A DNA stretch of 64,000 nt from Sepiola atlantica (GCA_963556195.1 OY744519.1:106048500-106112499), one strand, 5' to 3'; positions 1 through 12,222 are shown, counted from the first letter of the stretch. Program-made: numbers and translations. Notes: a model not told the origin generated them from the sequence alone.

Positions 1-31
1 CACCAATGTCAAAAGGGCTACTTTTAAATTT

Positions 32-514
32 GGGGCTACTATGATAATGATATGTGTTTTTGCAAATCTGAAGCCAATGCAAAACGTCCTTGGAAATGCT
101 GTTGCCGGTATGCTTAAGGACTATACTTCCTCAAAGGCTCGAACATCACAAACACATAAACCAATAAAACCCGTTTCATCGCACAACCATGTTGATTCGC
201 GTGCCTATAAGTCTGATGTGAGAAAACACAGAAGTTCTCCTTCAGAATCTGAAGTGTCAGCGAAATGGAACAGGAAGTTTCATCATTTGCGACCGTGTGG
301 ATCTTCATAGTAATGGAATACGAACAGTGTATTCAGAGCGATTTGACGAATGCTATCTATGGTGCCACTGTTTATTGCAGCCGTGTCTAGTACTCTTATT
401 TTTGTTCCGATATATTTTTCTGTGCATGTTACAAGGCGGGGTTATACTGATGTTTAATAGTGGGACTACTATGATAATGCATTACAAAATACATTATCAT
501 AAAAGCCCCGCCAC
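32..514. mobile_element. Inverted-repeat (foldback-type) element
   Basis: The left end (32-49) reads GGGGCTACTATGATAATG. The right end (492-514) is its imperfect inverse, CATTATCATAAAAGCCCC followed by GCCAC. A second direct copy of the left motif lies at 460-479, so 460-514 alone can fold into a hairpin with a perfect 9-bp ATGATAATG/CATTATCAT stem. An 89-codon open frame (41-310, plus strand) lies inside; I do not recognise its product, and its start overlaps the repeat, so it is probably not a real gene. It could be a MITE or foldback element. No target duplication was identified. Confidence 0.42.
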
Positions 515-530
515 ATTATGATTTTCTGAA

Positions 531-539
531 ATATATATA

Positions 540-607
<68 letters not shown>
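531..607. repeat. (AT)n microsatellite
   Basis: Nearly uninterrupted AT dinucleotides, starting just beyond the inverted-repeat element at 32-514. Confidence 0.95.
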
Positions 608-608
<1 letters not shown>

Positions 609-2169
609 CGGGTAAATAATTTTATTTTATTTAGTTTTTCTACAAAGTCAAAACAAAAGTGTCATTCGTTTCAGGAATAAGCTGTTTTAAGCCAGGAGGG
701 TGATAATGTAGGAACACATGCTCCTAAATCTATCATCGTAAACCCAGTTGAGGGTAATCAGTGAAAAGGTTTTTCTAAAAATAAAGAATTAGTATATGTT
801 TAACTTAGATAAAATGTTAAATGTAATGCTTATATCGCTTTAATTTGTTTTCGTGTTTGTGTTTAATCGACAACAATCAGAAACGTTTTGCAGAATATTT
901 TAAGAACAAACATTTTACATAAGTACATATCTTATACTTCCGGCTTTTTTTTTATATAGTATTTTATTAAAATCATCGTATCTGAATATCTACTTCAAAT
1001 TCAGAGACACTAATAAATAAACATACAAATAGGATACATCTTCCAACAACAGAGAAAACATTTCGCATATAAATGTCCCTGGTTCCGTTTGAAACATCAC
1101 ATTAAAGTTAAAGTGACTCTCAAAGAAAAGGTTTTGATTACAATGCTATCTATTTTGATCAACGATTTGTATACAATGAACCAGACTATTTTCACTTAGT
1201 TTTTTGTTATTCAATTAGGCTTTTTCATCGTATATAGAACTTACTTTCAGGTAACAGGAAAGAGTGGGTGAGGTTATTCTTTATCAACCCGACTTCGAAA
1301 ACTGTCAACGCCATCTTTTATCATTCTAATATTTTGGAACTTACTGAAATATTTAACTTTATTTTTCTTACTTTTAGTTAATAAATCTCTCAATATCCGA
1401 TTATATCATACAAATGCCCACCTCCGTTTAAAATAGGGGACAAATTATGCTTCGTCAGTGTTTGCACTCGCTATTTGTCTAGATATATTATTAAAATAGT
1501 TATATACAATCCTATAAGTATCTCAGTAATTTAATTTTTCATATATAAATTATCATCATCATGCCATCAAGATAAAAAACAACGTGATACTTTTATTATA
1601 GAATGGGGGATTTTTTTTTCAGACTTCATTTCAGGCGACTTTCTGGCATCCCTCTCTTCCTCACGTGAAATGATTTCGTCAGGGGGATAGAAAAGGCATT
1701 ATTTTCCACGCTAACTTTATCATTTACTTTATTGTTTACATTTAACATTTTGCCTCAAAATAATTGTGAGAGTAGATTGTGCCCCTTGCATTTTCCAGAC
1801 AGCAGAAATTTTGGATTTGACGTGTGGCGCAGCACTATTCAAGCAATACGTCTCAACTACTATGCAATTCTTCTTCAGTTGCAAATAGAGAATAAATATC
1901 AATTGTTGATCTATACAGAATAGTTTTTATTCAATTTACTGTTAATATTCGTCCCATATCTCACAAACACAACCACTTCACTTGAAACATGAATTTGTTC
2001 ACTCTTATTGCATTTACAATATTTCTGATTAAAAAATGTTTTATTCTGATAAGAATCAGAATTTATAAATGTTATGATTCATTTTATGACTATAAAAATT
2101 CTGCCTTGAAACAGAACTATCATACGTTGGTGTATATTCTTTATTTGATTCTTGATTTGAAAAAAATCT
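608..2169. other. AT-rich stretch without recognisable genes
   Basis: No open frame with protein-family resemblance, no RNA gene and no clear repeat structure was seen. The only frame longer than 60 codons (1732-1923) shows no motif. Confidence 0.6.
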
Positions 2170-2173
2170 ATAT

Positions 2174-2257
<84 letters not shown>
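2170..2257. repeat. Compound (AC)n(AT)n microsatellite
   Basis: An (AC)n run from about 2173 passes into a long (AT)n run. It generates artefactual His-Thr and Ile-Tyr repeats in several frames. Confidence 0.95.
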
Positions 2258-2260
<3 letters not shown>

Positions 2261-2532
2261 CCTCCACTCCATTCAGTCACGAAAGACAATGGATACCCCC
2301 TGTAAGGGTGCTTACGCGTGTAGTAGTGATGGCATGGTTGTGCAATCCTAAACTATTCTTCTCCTGAGTCGGCACTACCTGTTCTAAATGGCAAGGACGA
2401 TTGGAAACCATGTCCAGATAATAGGAGAGCACATATAGTATATGGTATTCTAAAATGGTCACCATTTTAGTGCCGACAAGGTTCAACGTCGCTGACCTTT
2501 GGTAATCTAACAGAAACCAGTGGGTCAACGTG

Positions 2533-2533
<1 letters not shown>
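2258..2533 (-). mobile_element. SINE-like dispersed repeat, tail family shared with a 5S-headed copy
   Basis: Read on the minus strand, this segment contains CTCTCCTATTATCTGGAC, a GTTTCCAATCGTCC block and TGCCGACTCAGGAGA. The same ordered blocks occur at 16962-17114 (minus), 61667-61880 (plus) and, in part, after a 5S rRNA-like head at 39988-40150 (plus). This copy lacks the 5S head and sits exactly between two (AT)n tracts. It is non-coding; a headless or truncated SINE is the simplest reading. Confidence 0.55.

Positions 2534-2600
<67 letters not shown>
2534..2600. repeat. (AT)n microsatellite
   Basis: Uninterrupted AT run forming the right border of the SINE-like segment at 2258-2533. Confidence 0.95.
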
Positions 2601-2605
<5 letters not shown>

Positions 2606-3009
2606 AACTTGGTCAGCTCTTTCAATTTCTCGTATTTGGACTGGTACTCATCACCTGGATTAATCTTAAGTCAACCCTCTGGATGTCTTTCCTGATTATG
2701 TTTTTTCAAATTGTATGACTTGGATGGATTATATAGATTTAACAAAAAAGTATGTTTTTGGGTTGATATATTTGATATTATATATTTTTATGTATTTTTG
2801 TATATATTTTTTATATATTTTCAAAGTTTAATTTTATTACCTGTAGTAGTATAACTGCGGTAATGGTCCTCTGAAAAGAAGAATTATCTTTGAAAACTCA
2901 TGAGCTAAGGACTTCTAATAAAATTTGAGTGAAACCTTATTTTATTACTTCATTTTATATTATAATATTAATGCTCTATCCAGTATATTGAGCTTCAGTT
3001 TTTATCCGG
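2601..3009. other. AT-rich stretch, nothing recognised
   Basis: Low-complexity T/A-rich DNA with short TATATTTT runs. No coding or RNA signal seen. Confidence 0.55.
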
Positions 3010-3063
3010 ATGTTTCACTAATTATAAGATATTAGTTGACGCTTATATCTTTTGTTGGATTGC

Positions 3064-3136
<73 letters not shown>
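3010..3136. repeat. Duplicated 57-bp block plus (AT)n, copy 1
   Basis: The block begins ATGTTTCACTAATTATAAG and ends GGATTGCTTC before running into a ~70-bp (AT)n tract. The same block, apparently identical by eye and also followed by (AT)n, recurs at 8785-8869 in the same orientation. This suggests a small mobile or transposed unit with an (AT)n tail, or a recent duplication. Confidence 0.8.
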
Positions 3137-3141
<5 letters not shown>

Positions 3142-3339
3142 AATAAGTACACATTGGTCTTTATTATATAGTGGAGGATTTTCCATTTCACGATCCAACT
3201 GCTGAATACTTTACCTATTTCCATAAAAGAATGTTGAATTTAATCATCACAAGAAGGCTCACTTGTTGTTTCCCGATAATGAGTCATAAATATGGTGTGT
3301 TCCGTTCTCAACCATAAATCCTATAAGATAATTTTTATC

Positions 3340-3475
3340 AATCAATCAGTCAGGTCGAGAAATCTTCTCGGATTTTCACGATTCGTTTCTTCCAGGAACT
3401 TTCGTGTTAATCTTTCGATGGCTGATGAAATCTGTGTGCGTCACTACAATAAATATATTACGATTGTCCGCTAAC
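3340..3475 (+). mobile_element. Possible Penelope-like terminal (pLTR) remnant
   Basis: The sequence GATGAAATCTGTGTGCGTCA, then AATAAATATATTACG, resembles 11444-11496, downstream of the Penelope-like element at 9310-11033 (GATGAAACGC..., CTGTGTAGCGTCATTTC, AATAAATATATTTTT). A solo terminal fragment of the same family is a reasonable but unproven reading. The 60-codon frame at 3292-3474 crosses it and is probably not a gene. Confidence 0.35.
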
Positions 3476-5100
3476 TTCAGCAATTCACCTTCAAGTTGTC
3501 ATGCATAATACTCTCCCATGATGCTGCTACGTTGTCTCTGTCAAAGCATCAGTGTATAGACGGTTGTCAAAGAAACTATCATACCCGCAAAGGATAGAGG
3601 GAATTGTCATCGTTTTTTTTTTACCGGTGTTGAATAATTTGTAAAGCGGAAGTAGTCTGTTACATAACTTCCGTTGAAATTAATAAAATACGTTACATTG
3701 TCTTGATATATGATACCAAAAAAATTTAACGAGAAAATCATAGAAAATTCGGTTAGAAAATACTATCATTCTTCAGGTAATACGAACACTTACGATTTTT
3801 CATATTTTTTTGTTTCCGTAAAGAAAGAAAAGTAAACTAATAAAATACATTAAAATAATAAATAAAACCAGTGAAAATGGGAGCTGATGAGAAGAGTTAG
3901 GCTATAAATGAATACTAACAAAATATTATAAATGTGACAATAGAGACGAAGATTTACCGGCTTCAAAACGTGTAAGATGTTTTGCGTGTCGGGTGGCCGT
4001 TCGCTAGAGGAAAACAATTCGGCCTAAGAATTGTAGGCTTTTTCTAATTGGAGCTAATTAACATAGGTGGGCAACTAATTGACATGCATATACACCAACT
4101 GACTTTGAAAAGACGGAAAAACCCCAGACGAGGCAGACCGATTTATTACACCAACTCAATAATGCATATTTGTATTTATATATTAAGCAATGTTTTCTGT
4201 ATGTGTGTATGTATGTGCGTCGTGGGATCACAGTTAAACGGTTGACGTAAGAGCCAAACTAACCGCATATTTTGAATCAATACATTCGATGTTGTTTAAT
4301 TAGTCGAAGTTAAAAGTACGTAAAAATAACATTAGAAATAAACGTTTCGTCGTCTTATGCATTCCATCTTAAAGCCGACCGAATAAAATACTTCTGAATC
4401 TTTTTCACAACCAGTAAGAAAAATAAATTTAAAAGCATATACAAAATAAGTCAAAATTGTGTTTATTCTAAACATCGTACGCATTTAACATCGTACCATT
4501 TTAGTCTATGCAGACTTGTCGGAACTCATAAACAGTTTTACTAGGTAACAAAGACGTATGTTTTTCGTTTGATCAGTGGTCGTGAGGATCAACCTTCAAC
4601 TTAAGCTTAAACATCTTATGCCATCTTTTAGGGTTCGAATCTTACACTAGACAATTGGCTTAGTTGTTTGGCTATGGCATTCCAGTTATTTTCCAGCCGA
4701 TATCAATCATCATAATAAACATGAATACAATGTAAAGGATTTTGTTTGTTAATTTCTTAATTATTTTGACTTGATTTCTAAACAATGATTCAGGAAGTCT
4801 TTTTAGATGCATCCGAGTTTTATTCTAGACATTTGAGTTTTGAGAGTTTTTTTAGTTTAAAGTTTTGGTCTTGTGTCACCTTTAACTCGTTTCTGATATT
4901 TATCTGAAGACTATTTTGTATATATCTATCTGGATGTCTTCTGATTTTCATCTAGCAACTGTTTCTGAAGACATGGGATGTTCATATGATTACTTCGATT
5001 TTGCTGATCACTGCTCTAAAATTGTATCTATACGTATGTCTAGAATTTCTTTTGCTTCAAACTTGAAATTAAAGTACAGTACGATATTACTCTGATCTGC

Positions 5101-5102
<2 letters not shown>
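3476..5102. other. AT-rich stretch with one isolated B-box-like motif
   Basis: No convincing coding sequence. GGGTTCGAATC at about 4630-4641 matches the Pol III B-box consensus, but no clear A box at tRNA-like spacing was found, so it is not called a tRNA or SINE. Confidence 0.45.
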
Positions 5103-5144
<42 letters not shown>

Positions 5145-5171
5145 TTCTCTTTCTCTCTCTCTCTCTCTCTC

Positions 5172-5209
<38 letters not shown>
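5103..5209. repeat. Compound (AT)n-(TC)n-(AT)n microsatellite
   Basis: Two (AT)n runs flank a TC-rich run at about 5147-5174. Confidence 0.95.
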
Positions 5210-5213
<4 letters not shown>

Positions 5214-5446
5214 AGGTCTGCACTTCTACGGTATTAGAGATAGAACACACATAAATAGCAACAACAGAGAATCTGCTGTTTCATGCGAGGAATTATTTTT
5301 TTAAACTAAAAATATTACCATGACTAATATACCCGCTTCTTTCATTAGAAAACCCTTTAATCAAACAAAAATATAGGTATTGAAGGACATAGAATCAAAA
5401 ATGTATTACAACCAAATGTGATGTATAAGAAAGAATAACCTACTCA

Positions 5447-6540
5447 ATGGTATACGTATATAATGGATATAATCGTACGAAATTATACAAGGCAGCTGCT
5501 GAGAGTATAAAAAATGAACCTCGAAATGTTTGTGTAGTCTTGTATAAATATAAGGGATTTTATGATATAAATTTATCTAAAATAGTTAATAATTTAGTAA
5601 TCATCCAATCACTACCCAATGAAATTAAAATAGAGGAACGGAATCCAATAGTAACATATGAGCTACGGCAAACTATACAGAATAATGTTTTCAGCCATAA
5701 AGAAACAGTAGAGAATATAAATATAAATGATTATGATAAAATGAACATTCCAGAATGTGAATGTAAAGTTTCTCCTCTATTTGATAATGACATATGGCAT
5801 ATAATTACCGGTAATCTAGCAACATTTTAAAATTCTAAATTAAGAAAACTGCTTAGTAAAGTCGAAACTATAGAGAATTTAAATGTCTAACTCATACGAA
5901 ATGTATTAAAAAATTAGTAAAGCATTAGATATTTTCATTATACTGATGACTAAAACGCATACATTATTACATTCTACATTTGACGCATGAACGAATAATG
6001 TATTTACATTCGAAAATAAAAAGGTTTAACGTTTACAATAGATAAGCACTCTAAACAGCGATTTCTCTCTGTAAAAATTCACAAATAATCATGGATGTTA
6101 AAATGCTTCAAAATAGGTTTGTAATAGTTCGTAATAGTTCATATTCATATAAGGCAGCAACTAATATAGCTTTTATCTGTAGAAGAGAATATGTACAGCG
6201 CTTATTGTAAATAGTAAAAATTATAAGTAAAGTTTCAGATACTTATAAATTAAGTTATAGTGAAACCGATGTTATTATTCTAAACAGCACTGTTATTTGT
6301 GGAAAATTAAGACGAAAATTAGAGGAACATGCTAAAACTTCCACGTATGTATTGTATACTTAAAATGCACACTTGGCGACCGTTTTTCTGTTGCTTCCAA
6401 GATGTGCATCACAAAACCCTTAAGTAAAGCTATATCTAAAGTTTTTAAATAAATTGTTAATCAAATAAATAATTTCCATGAAATAAATTCTATAGTAATA
6501 TAAACCTGTTTTGGGTAGTAAATTATTCTGATCTAGTGAA
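5447..6540 (+). pseudogene. Penelope-like element, N-terminal/RT-proximal remnant
   Basis: A 127-codon open frame (5447-5830) ends with a Cys-rich motif (PECECKVSPLF) and HIITGNLATF. After a stop, NSKLRKLLSK follows in the next segment. The order Cys motif, ITGDL-like motif, then LRKLLSKG-like motif matches the region preceding the reverse transcriptase in many Penelope-like ORFs. Further blocks follow at 6121-6360 (NIAFICRREYVQRLL, resembling a VDKA.NN.A.ICK motif) and 6411-6490 (KAISKVFKLIVNQINN). Frames shift and stop codons interrupt throughout, so the copy is dead. The core RT is absent or unrecognisable after about 6540. Family assignment rests on remembered motif order, not on a search. 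Confidence 0.6.
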
Positions 6541-7803
6541 AGAAAAAAAAAGATCGTTTAAATGTGTGGTGAACCGAGACGTGATCCGCACGAACGCCAA
6601 AAAGTAAATGGCTCGGATTGCTACACACATTCTATATCTAATTCGTATCGATACGTTTTCCTTTTCACTCACCAAAAGCAAAGGAGTTTTCACAGAAACG
6701 TGTTAACTGATAATATCAACAAACTAAAAACAAACCAGTCGATGCCGAGGTGATAAGCCGACGCGAACTCGGTAACGTCTATAAAAGAACAATGAGAGTT
6801 CTGCAGAGTTATACGCCAGACAGGCCCAAGATACGCACTACGAAGGTACACACAATAAGCACGTCTTCTACTCTATCCCCAATCATGTTTGCTGGGGCGA
6901 CAAGTAGAATACGGCACTGCTATGAATCACACATAGTAACTCCATAAGGTAAATCTACATACACAAAGTATCAGACACAACAAATATATACATACTCATC
7001 TTTAACCCCATTGTGTCTGCCTAATTAATGAACATTTCTTACAAAGAACACGAGTTGAATAAACTGTACCAATGAACATTTATTCAGTAAAACTAACCTT
7101 TACATTCTTGTAAAACTGTCGTTCTATAAATTTGTGTTTAATAATTATGTTTTATTTAATTTTTCATTTACAACGCGCCATACATGTTGAGTTATCACAT
7201 GCTAGCTGCTGACCATAATATTTTTCCTGTAAGATATTCTTTTTCCGCCATTTCATTTCATTTCCATTTATACGATACATGCATGCCAAACAAGTTAACA
7301 ACCTGGGGCCACAAATTCTCATAAAAAGGCTAAATCAATCTCAACATATGATTTCGTACTTTATATACAAAACTACCACATAAGGAACTTATTAAATAAT
7401 TATATAATACTATAGATTGTGCGTTTGCAGGAGGGAAAAGTAAATACGTAGACTCTTCAAAATCGAAAAGTTTTTGCGTAAAACTAAAAATGGTAAGACT
7501 AGTGTTTCCAAAACATGTTTGACAATACTTATACGTCACCTTATTAAAGAGAGATATTTTCAATCAGAAATAAAGTACTACTCCAAACTATAGGCATTCC
7601 GATGAGTTTGGAGCTTAAAGTTATCATGGTTGCATGCGATTTATTGACGACCTCGTATGTATTAATGATAACGAGGAGTTTGAAAATATAAAACGTTTGA
7701 TATATACGCAGAAATAAGAATCAAACTGTGAACACACAGGAACACAAGCTATATGTTTTAAGTTGTAAATAAAAATTAAGGATGAAATATTTATCAAAAT
7801 AAT
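6541..7803. other. No recognised feature
   Basis: Several 60-77 codon frames on both strands show no motif. Probably further degraded transposon DNA. Confidence 0.5.
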
Positions 7804-8058
7804 TTGATGAATAAAATTCCCTCCCACATCATATCATTCGTATGCCTAAAAATAGAAACTGCCCGGGTTATATTCTTATTGAATCAGTATATCAGAATTT
7901 CTGAGATAGCTCGCGTTACTTTAAGATTAATAGATGTTATCCACCTACTTCCTGCTTTAATAATAAGAATGATTAAACGAGGTGGTGATCAAAATACAAT
8001 ATTTAGACAATTAAATGAGGCATTTACCCGCTACACTGATGTGTTTAAGCCATATTAA
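7804..8058 (+). CDS. Unidentified 84-codon open frame, probably transposon-derived
   Basis: The predicted peptide is basic and aliphatic, with a central segment RMIKRGGDQNTIFRQLNEAF and a terminal FKPY. I do not recognise the family with certainty. The K-RG-Q-x-I/L-x(2)-L pattern recalls short segments inside RT-bearing ORFs of Penelope-like elements, and two Penelope-like remnants flank it. It begins at an ATG without an obvious promoter and is followed by (AT)n repeats. A real host exon is possible but unsupported. Confidence 0.22.
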   Translation: MMNKIPSHIISFVCLKIETARVIFLLNQYIRISEIARVTLRLIDVIHLLPALIIRMIKRGGDQNTIFRQLNEAFTRYTDVFKPY

Positions 8059-8126
8059 ATTAAGCAAACTAGATTGATTGAGCAAATCCAAAACTATCTA
8101 AGAAATTCAGTAGAAAATGTATAAAC

Positions 8127-8127
<1 letters not shown>

Positions 8128-8182
<55 letters not shown>

Positions 8183-8226
8183 CATATAAAGTGTAATAAA
8201 AAATACATGTATATATATATATATAT
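8128..8226. repeat. Two (AT)n microsatellite runs
   Basis: (AT)n at 8128-8180 and a shorter run at about 8208-8226, separated by AT-rich spacer. Confidence 0.9.
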
Positions 8227-8744
8227 TGTTAAAAAATGCTTGGTAATATTTTTAACTAAAACTAAGTATAAATATAACTATAAATATATAAAAGACCAAA
8301 TAATAATGGAGTCGTCCGAACTCTATAAATTGCAACAACTTTGGTAAATAACGAATGCAATTTTCATGGATACAGACGAACAAAACAGGTAAAGAGAACA
8401 TGTTTTAAATAACAAAATAGGTTAGAAAATTAATCTGGAGCAAAAAACTATGTCTGATATCCGGAACGGTTTTATTCTTGTTTTTTTTTAGAGACGTTGT
8501 GTCTGATCAACTTTGCTTAGAAACCATCAAATACAATTATGTTTCGCTTTTACATTTCCGAAACAGTGTTTCATGGTAAACAACTGATGATCCCTAAAAT
8601 AATATTAAGACTAGCGTACATTCTCAGTAGCAAACGAGTATAGTGACTGCAAAAGATTAATTGAGGTACAAGTAAAGTAGTTTTCCGACGAAAGACTTCG
8701 GAGTATTTTTTTTTCATATAGATTTACTAGTTGAAAAACTTCCA

Positions 8745-8748
<4 letters not shown>
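8227..8748. other. AT-rich stretch, nothing recognised
   Basis: No open frame or RNA gene with recognisable features. Confidence 0.55.

Positions 8749-8783
<35 letters not shown>
8749..8783. repeat. (AT)n microsatellite
   Basis: AT run immediately upstream of the second copy of the duplicated 57-bp block. Confidence 0.9.
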
Positions 8784-8784
<1 letters not shown>

Positions 8785-8786
<2 letters not shown>

Positions 8787-8838
8787 GTTTCACTAATTAT
8801 AAGATATTAGTTGACGCTTATATCTTTTGTTGGATTGC

Positions 8839-8869
<31 letters not shown>
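8785..8869. repeat. Duplicated 57-bp block plus (AT)n, copy 2
   Basis: Matches the block at 3010-3066 base for base by eye and again runs directly into (AT)n. Confidence 0.8.
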
Positions 8870-8873
<4 letters not shown>

Positions 8874-9309
8874 ATACATGAAATAATAATACTTATCTTC
8901 TCAAGTAGGTGAGCACTTTTATAAGAAAATATATTTCACCAATTAAGAATACCTAGCAATAATGGATACATTATTAACTTAATTAAAAACGGGCGCACTC
9001 ATACGCCGAATGTAATGGCGAGCACATTTCTTCCTTAATAATAAACCTAACCACATAGATACGTAAGAATCCTTCGGATTCAAACACCTAAAATAAGCAA
9101 AACCAATAGATCTCATGATTAGCTTTAAAAATGACCTCTTAAATGTAATTAAAGATTTAGAATTGCACAAAACACATAATAATTTTTATTTTAATTGCGC
9201 AACATCTTTAGAAACATAAACAACTCTAACAAAGTATTCGTAAAATCAGATAAAACTAGGAATTGTTATTAAAAAAAATAAATAATAGTATGGCAAACTA
9301 CTCACAGAA

Positions 9310-11033
9310 AACATTACGAAAAACTACAAAAAACTAGATACAAGCGAACGTAACTACATAGATATAATCAATGTTGAAAGTAAACAAATCATTGATAGAC
9401 TACAAATTAGCGACAAAGTTAGAAAATTAAAACCCAAAGAAGCCTATATATTTTTTAAAGACCACAAAAGTAATTTTAACAATAGCCCTAGCACTCGCTT
9501 AATTAATCCGACCAAACAAGTAATAGGAAAAATTAGTAAAACAATTCTATCTAGAATTAACAAGCCAATGAAAAAAAGACCTAGAATTAAACCAGTTGGT
9601 GAATACTGCCGATCCAATTACTTGGTTTGATATATCGAAAATAAAAATTAATGTACCTTCCTACAATTTGAAATATTGGATTTCTATCCATCTATATCCG
9701 AAGAACACTTTAACATCGCCCTGGAGTTTTCGGAATGTCTACTGCTATATTTAAGGAACAAATTCAGATCATTAAATCTATAGGAGATCAGTTTTAATCA
9801 ATAATAATGACAAGTTGATTAAAAAAACTATGACAAACTTCTTTGATTTTGCTATGGGTTTCCCTAACTCTGCGCAGGCATAACATCTTGTGGGGTAATT
9901 TATTTTATATACATTCACAAATATATTTTATAATACGGATAGCGACCTATATAGAGACGGTGGATTAGCGATAATAAGGGATTCCGACAAGGTAAAGGGA
10001 GAAACTTTCAAGAAAATTAGATATATGTAAATGAAAAAATAGGCCTTAGAGTAGAAGTACTCGCTAAAATAAAAATTACTCAACTTTTTAGATATCACCT
10101 TAAACTTAAATGAAAAAACTTATGAGCCATAGTTAAAAGATAACGCTAATCTAATATACGTAAACCCAAAGTCCAATCACCCCCATCAATTATAAAAAAA
10201 GATTCCTAATTCTATCGAAAGTAGGTTTATCAATAACTCGAGAAACGAAAATGTATTTTAAAAATCTAGCAACATTTTCAATACAGCTATGAAAATAGTG
10301 GATACTATAATATCAAAATTGAATATAAGAAATAGGACATCAATTTGGTATACACCGCCATATAATCAGATACTAAAACTAAACTGGGCAAGAAATTCCT
10401 AAATTTCATTAAAATCACTTCCCCGTATCTAATCCTGTACATGACATTTTCAATAAAAATAACCTAAAACTGTCCTACAGTTTCTGCGAAAACGTAGAAA
10501 TAATAATTAAGGCACACAATAACAAAATACTAAAAGAGACCAGTAAAGAAGAAAAAATAACAAATTGCGTAATAAAGTAACCAATATAGCAAAAATAACA
10601 CTAAGATAAACAAAACTATAAACACTACAAATAGTAATATGACAAACCCTGATAGAAATCACCCAAATAGAAATAAAAACGTTTGTAATGAGAGAAAAGC
10701 TGTTACTGCATAACTCGTACACATTGCCCACTACAAAATAAATGCCTAATGACAAGAATTGTTTACCAAGTCACAATATTTACCAAAGAAATACCGAATA
10801 ACAAGAAATACAACGTCGGTATGACTTCTCTAGATTTTAAAACCAGTTATTACGACCACAACAGCACTTTTAAAAACAACGAACGCCGAATTAAAACAGT
10901 ACTATCAAACCATTATTGGGAGCTCAAAGAAAGCGGACGCTCACGAATAATCGAATGGAAAATAATACGACAGATCAGTACATGTAGAAATTTAGACGAC
11001 CCGTGCAGATCATGTCTGAATGAGAAATTTTAA
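9310..11033 (+). pseudogene. Penelope-like element: RT plus GIY-YIG endonuclease, decayed
   Basis: An ATG-less open stretch (9310-9630) carries KEAYIFFKDHKSNFNN, then TRLINPTK and IGKISK, characteristic of the fingers region of Penelope-like RTs. The motif LDFYPSISEEHFN follows at about 9677-9720. The catalytic motif at 9950-9970 reads YRDGGLA where YRDDGLA is expected, so one catalytic Asp is lost. IWYTPPYN (about 10340) and a C-terminal open frame 10749-11033 follow. That frame has the GIY-YIG-like core Y-x-VGMTSLDFKTSYYDH and a terminal CRSCLNEKF. The order RT then GIY-YIG is diagnostic for Penelope-like retroelements. Many stops and frameshifts, plus the mutated catalytic residue, make it non-functional. 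Confidence 0.8.
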
Positions 11034-11269
11034 ATCCTAAACTTTAAGAACCCACAAAACCTATTAAACTGTAGAGTTAAATAGCAAACAACTGCTTACG
11101 AAGAATAAAAGTCACCTTAGGTTTACAATAAATATAAAATAAATAAATGAACATATAAATAAATAAAAAAATAAACTAAACTAAAACTTAAAAGAGAAAT
11201 ACAAGCAAGCCCGTTGTCTTTCGACACAACAAAGAAACAGGGATTGGCCACTTTATAAAAACACAACAA

Positions 11270-11500
11270 TGGAATAAGAAATAGGAAGTAAAACCAACCG
11301 AAGCTTTAATTGTGTGAAGACCAACGGTTGGCTAAGAGAATAACAGAATCTGATTGGTTAACTAGTTAGACTAAACACCACGTGTATATAAAAACACCCA
11401 GCAACATAAACTCCATGCATTTTAGCCTGACGATTCCTTACGGGGATGAAACGCGGACGCCTCTGTGTAGCGTCATTTCAATAAATATATTTTTAAAACT
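11270..11500 (+). promoter_or_regulatory. Penelope-like 3' terminal region with TATA and polyA-like motifs
   Basis: Downstream of the GIY-YIG frame lies CACGTGTATATAAAAACA (11380-11397), a TATA-type motif, then a GATGAAACGC block and AATAAATATATTTTT at about 11480, ending in (AT)n. A promoter and polyA signal in a terminal segment fits the pseudo-LTR of Penelope-like elements. A partly matching fragment is at 3340-3475. The boundaries are not defined. Confidence 0.4.
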
Positions 11501-11504
11501 TACT

Positions 11505-11518
11505 ATATATATATCATG

Positions 11519-11584
<66 letters not shown>

Positions 11585-11585
11585 C
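11505..11585. repeat. (AT)n microsatellite
   Basis: Long AT run with two ATCATGTTAT interruptions, abutting the Penelope-like tail. Confidence 0.9.
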
Positions 11586-12162
11586 ATGTTATAACCCAAA
11601 TTCCGACACCTTTACTCACTCACACACTATGAACAACTTGATTAATCAGCGGGGTGTTAAACCTGTTATAAGCAGCTGTCGTCAAGAGGGTTCAACTGTT
11701 GAAGGAACACACATTAAAGCCACGATGACGGCTGTGTTAATACTAGTCTCTAGAGTGGCCAGCAAAAAAATGAGGCGACAAATAATTACAAATATATAGA
11801 TATATATATATATATATATATATAATTGCATAACAGATGGTCATTCACATACAGCTGTTTCTTCCTTTCAGGATTATCAGTGTGGCTAGACGTAGCGAGC
11901 GCATTAATCCCGTCATTCGAGACCCGAACGTAAGCTACAATCGACCGAGATCACTGCGTCCGACTCATAAACCCTCTGGCTCAGCAATCTTATGACTACT
12001 CGATGAAATATATATTGCTTGTAAATTATTTTTGTTCTCTTATGTAACTTTTTACGATATTGATAAGCAGGAGGGTTCAGTTTCTTCTACGTACAAATCT
12101 TGGTATACGCGAACTGGAAAGCATAATTTCCTCTACCACCGTGTCCCACCAATAGGAAAGCG

Positions 12163-12165
<3 letters not shown>
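11586..12165. other. No recognised feature apart from a short (AT)n
   Basis: Contains a short AT run at about 11798-11824. The rest is mixed-composition DNA with no coding motif. Confidence 0.5.

Positions 12166-12216
<51 letters not shown>
12166..12216. repeat. (AT)n microsatellite
   Basis: Uninterrupted AT run. Confidence 0.95.

Positions 12217-12222
<6 letters not shown>

Noticed and set aside
4630..4641. GGGTTCGAATC as part of a tRNA-derived SINE
   Set aside because: A matching A box at suitable distance could not be found; the isolated motif is expected by chance.
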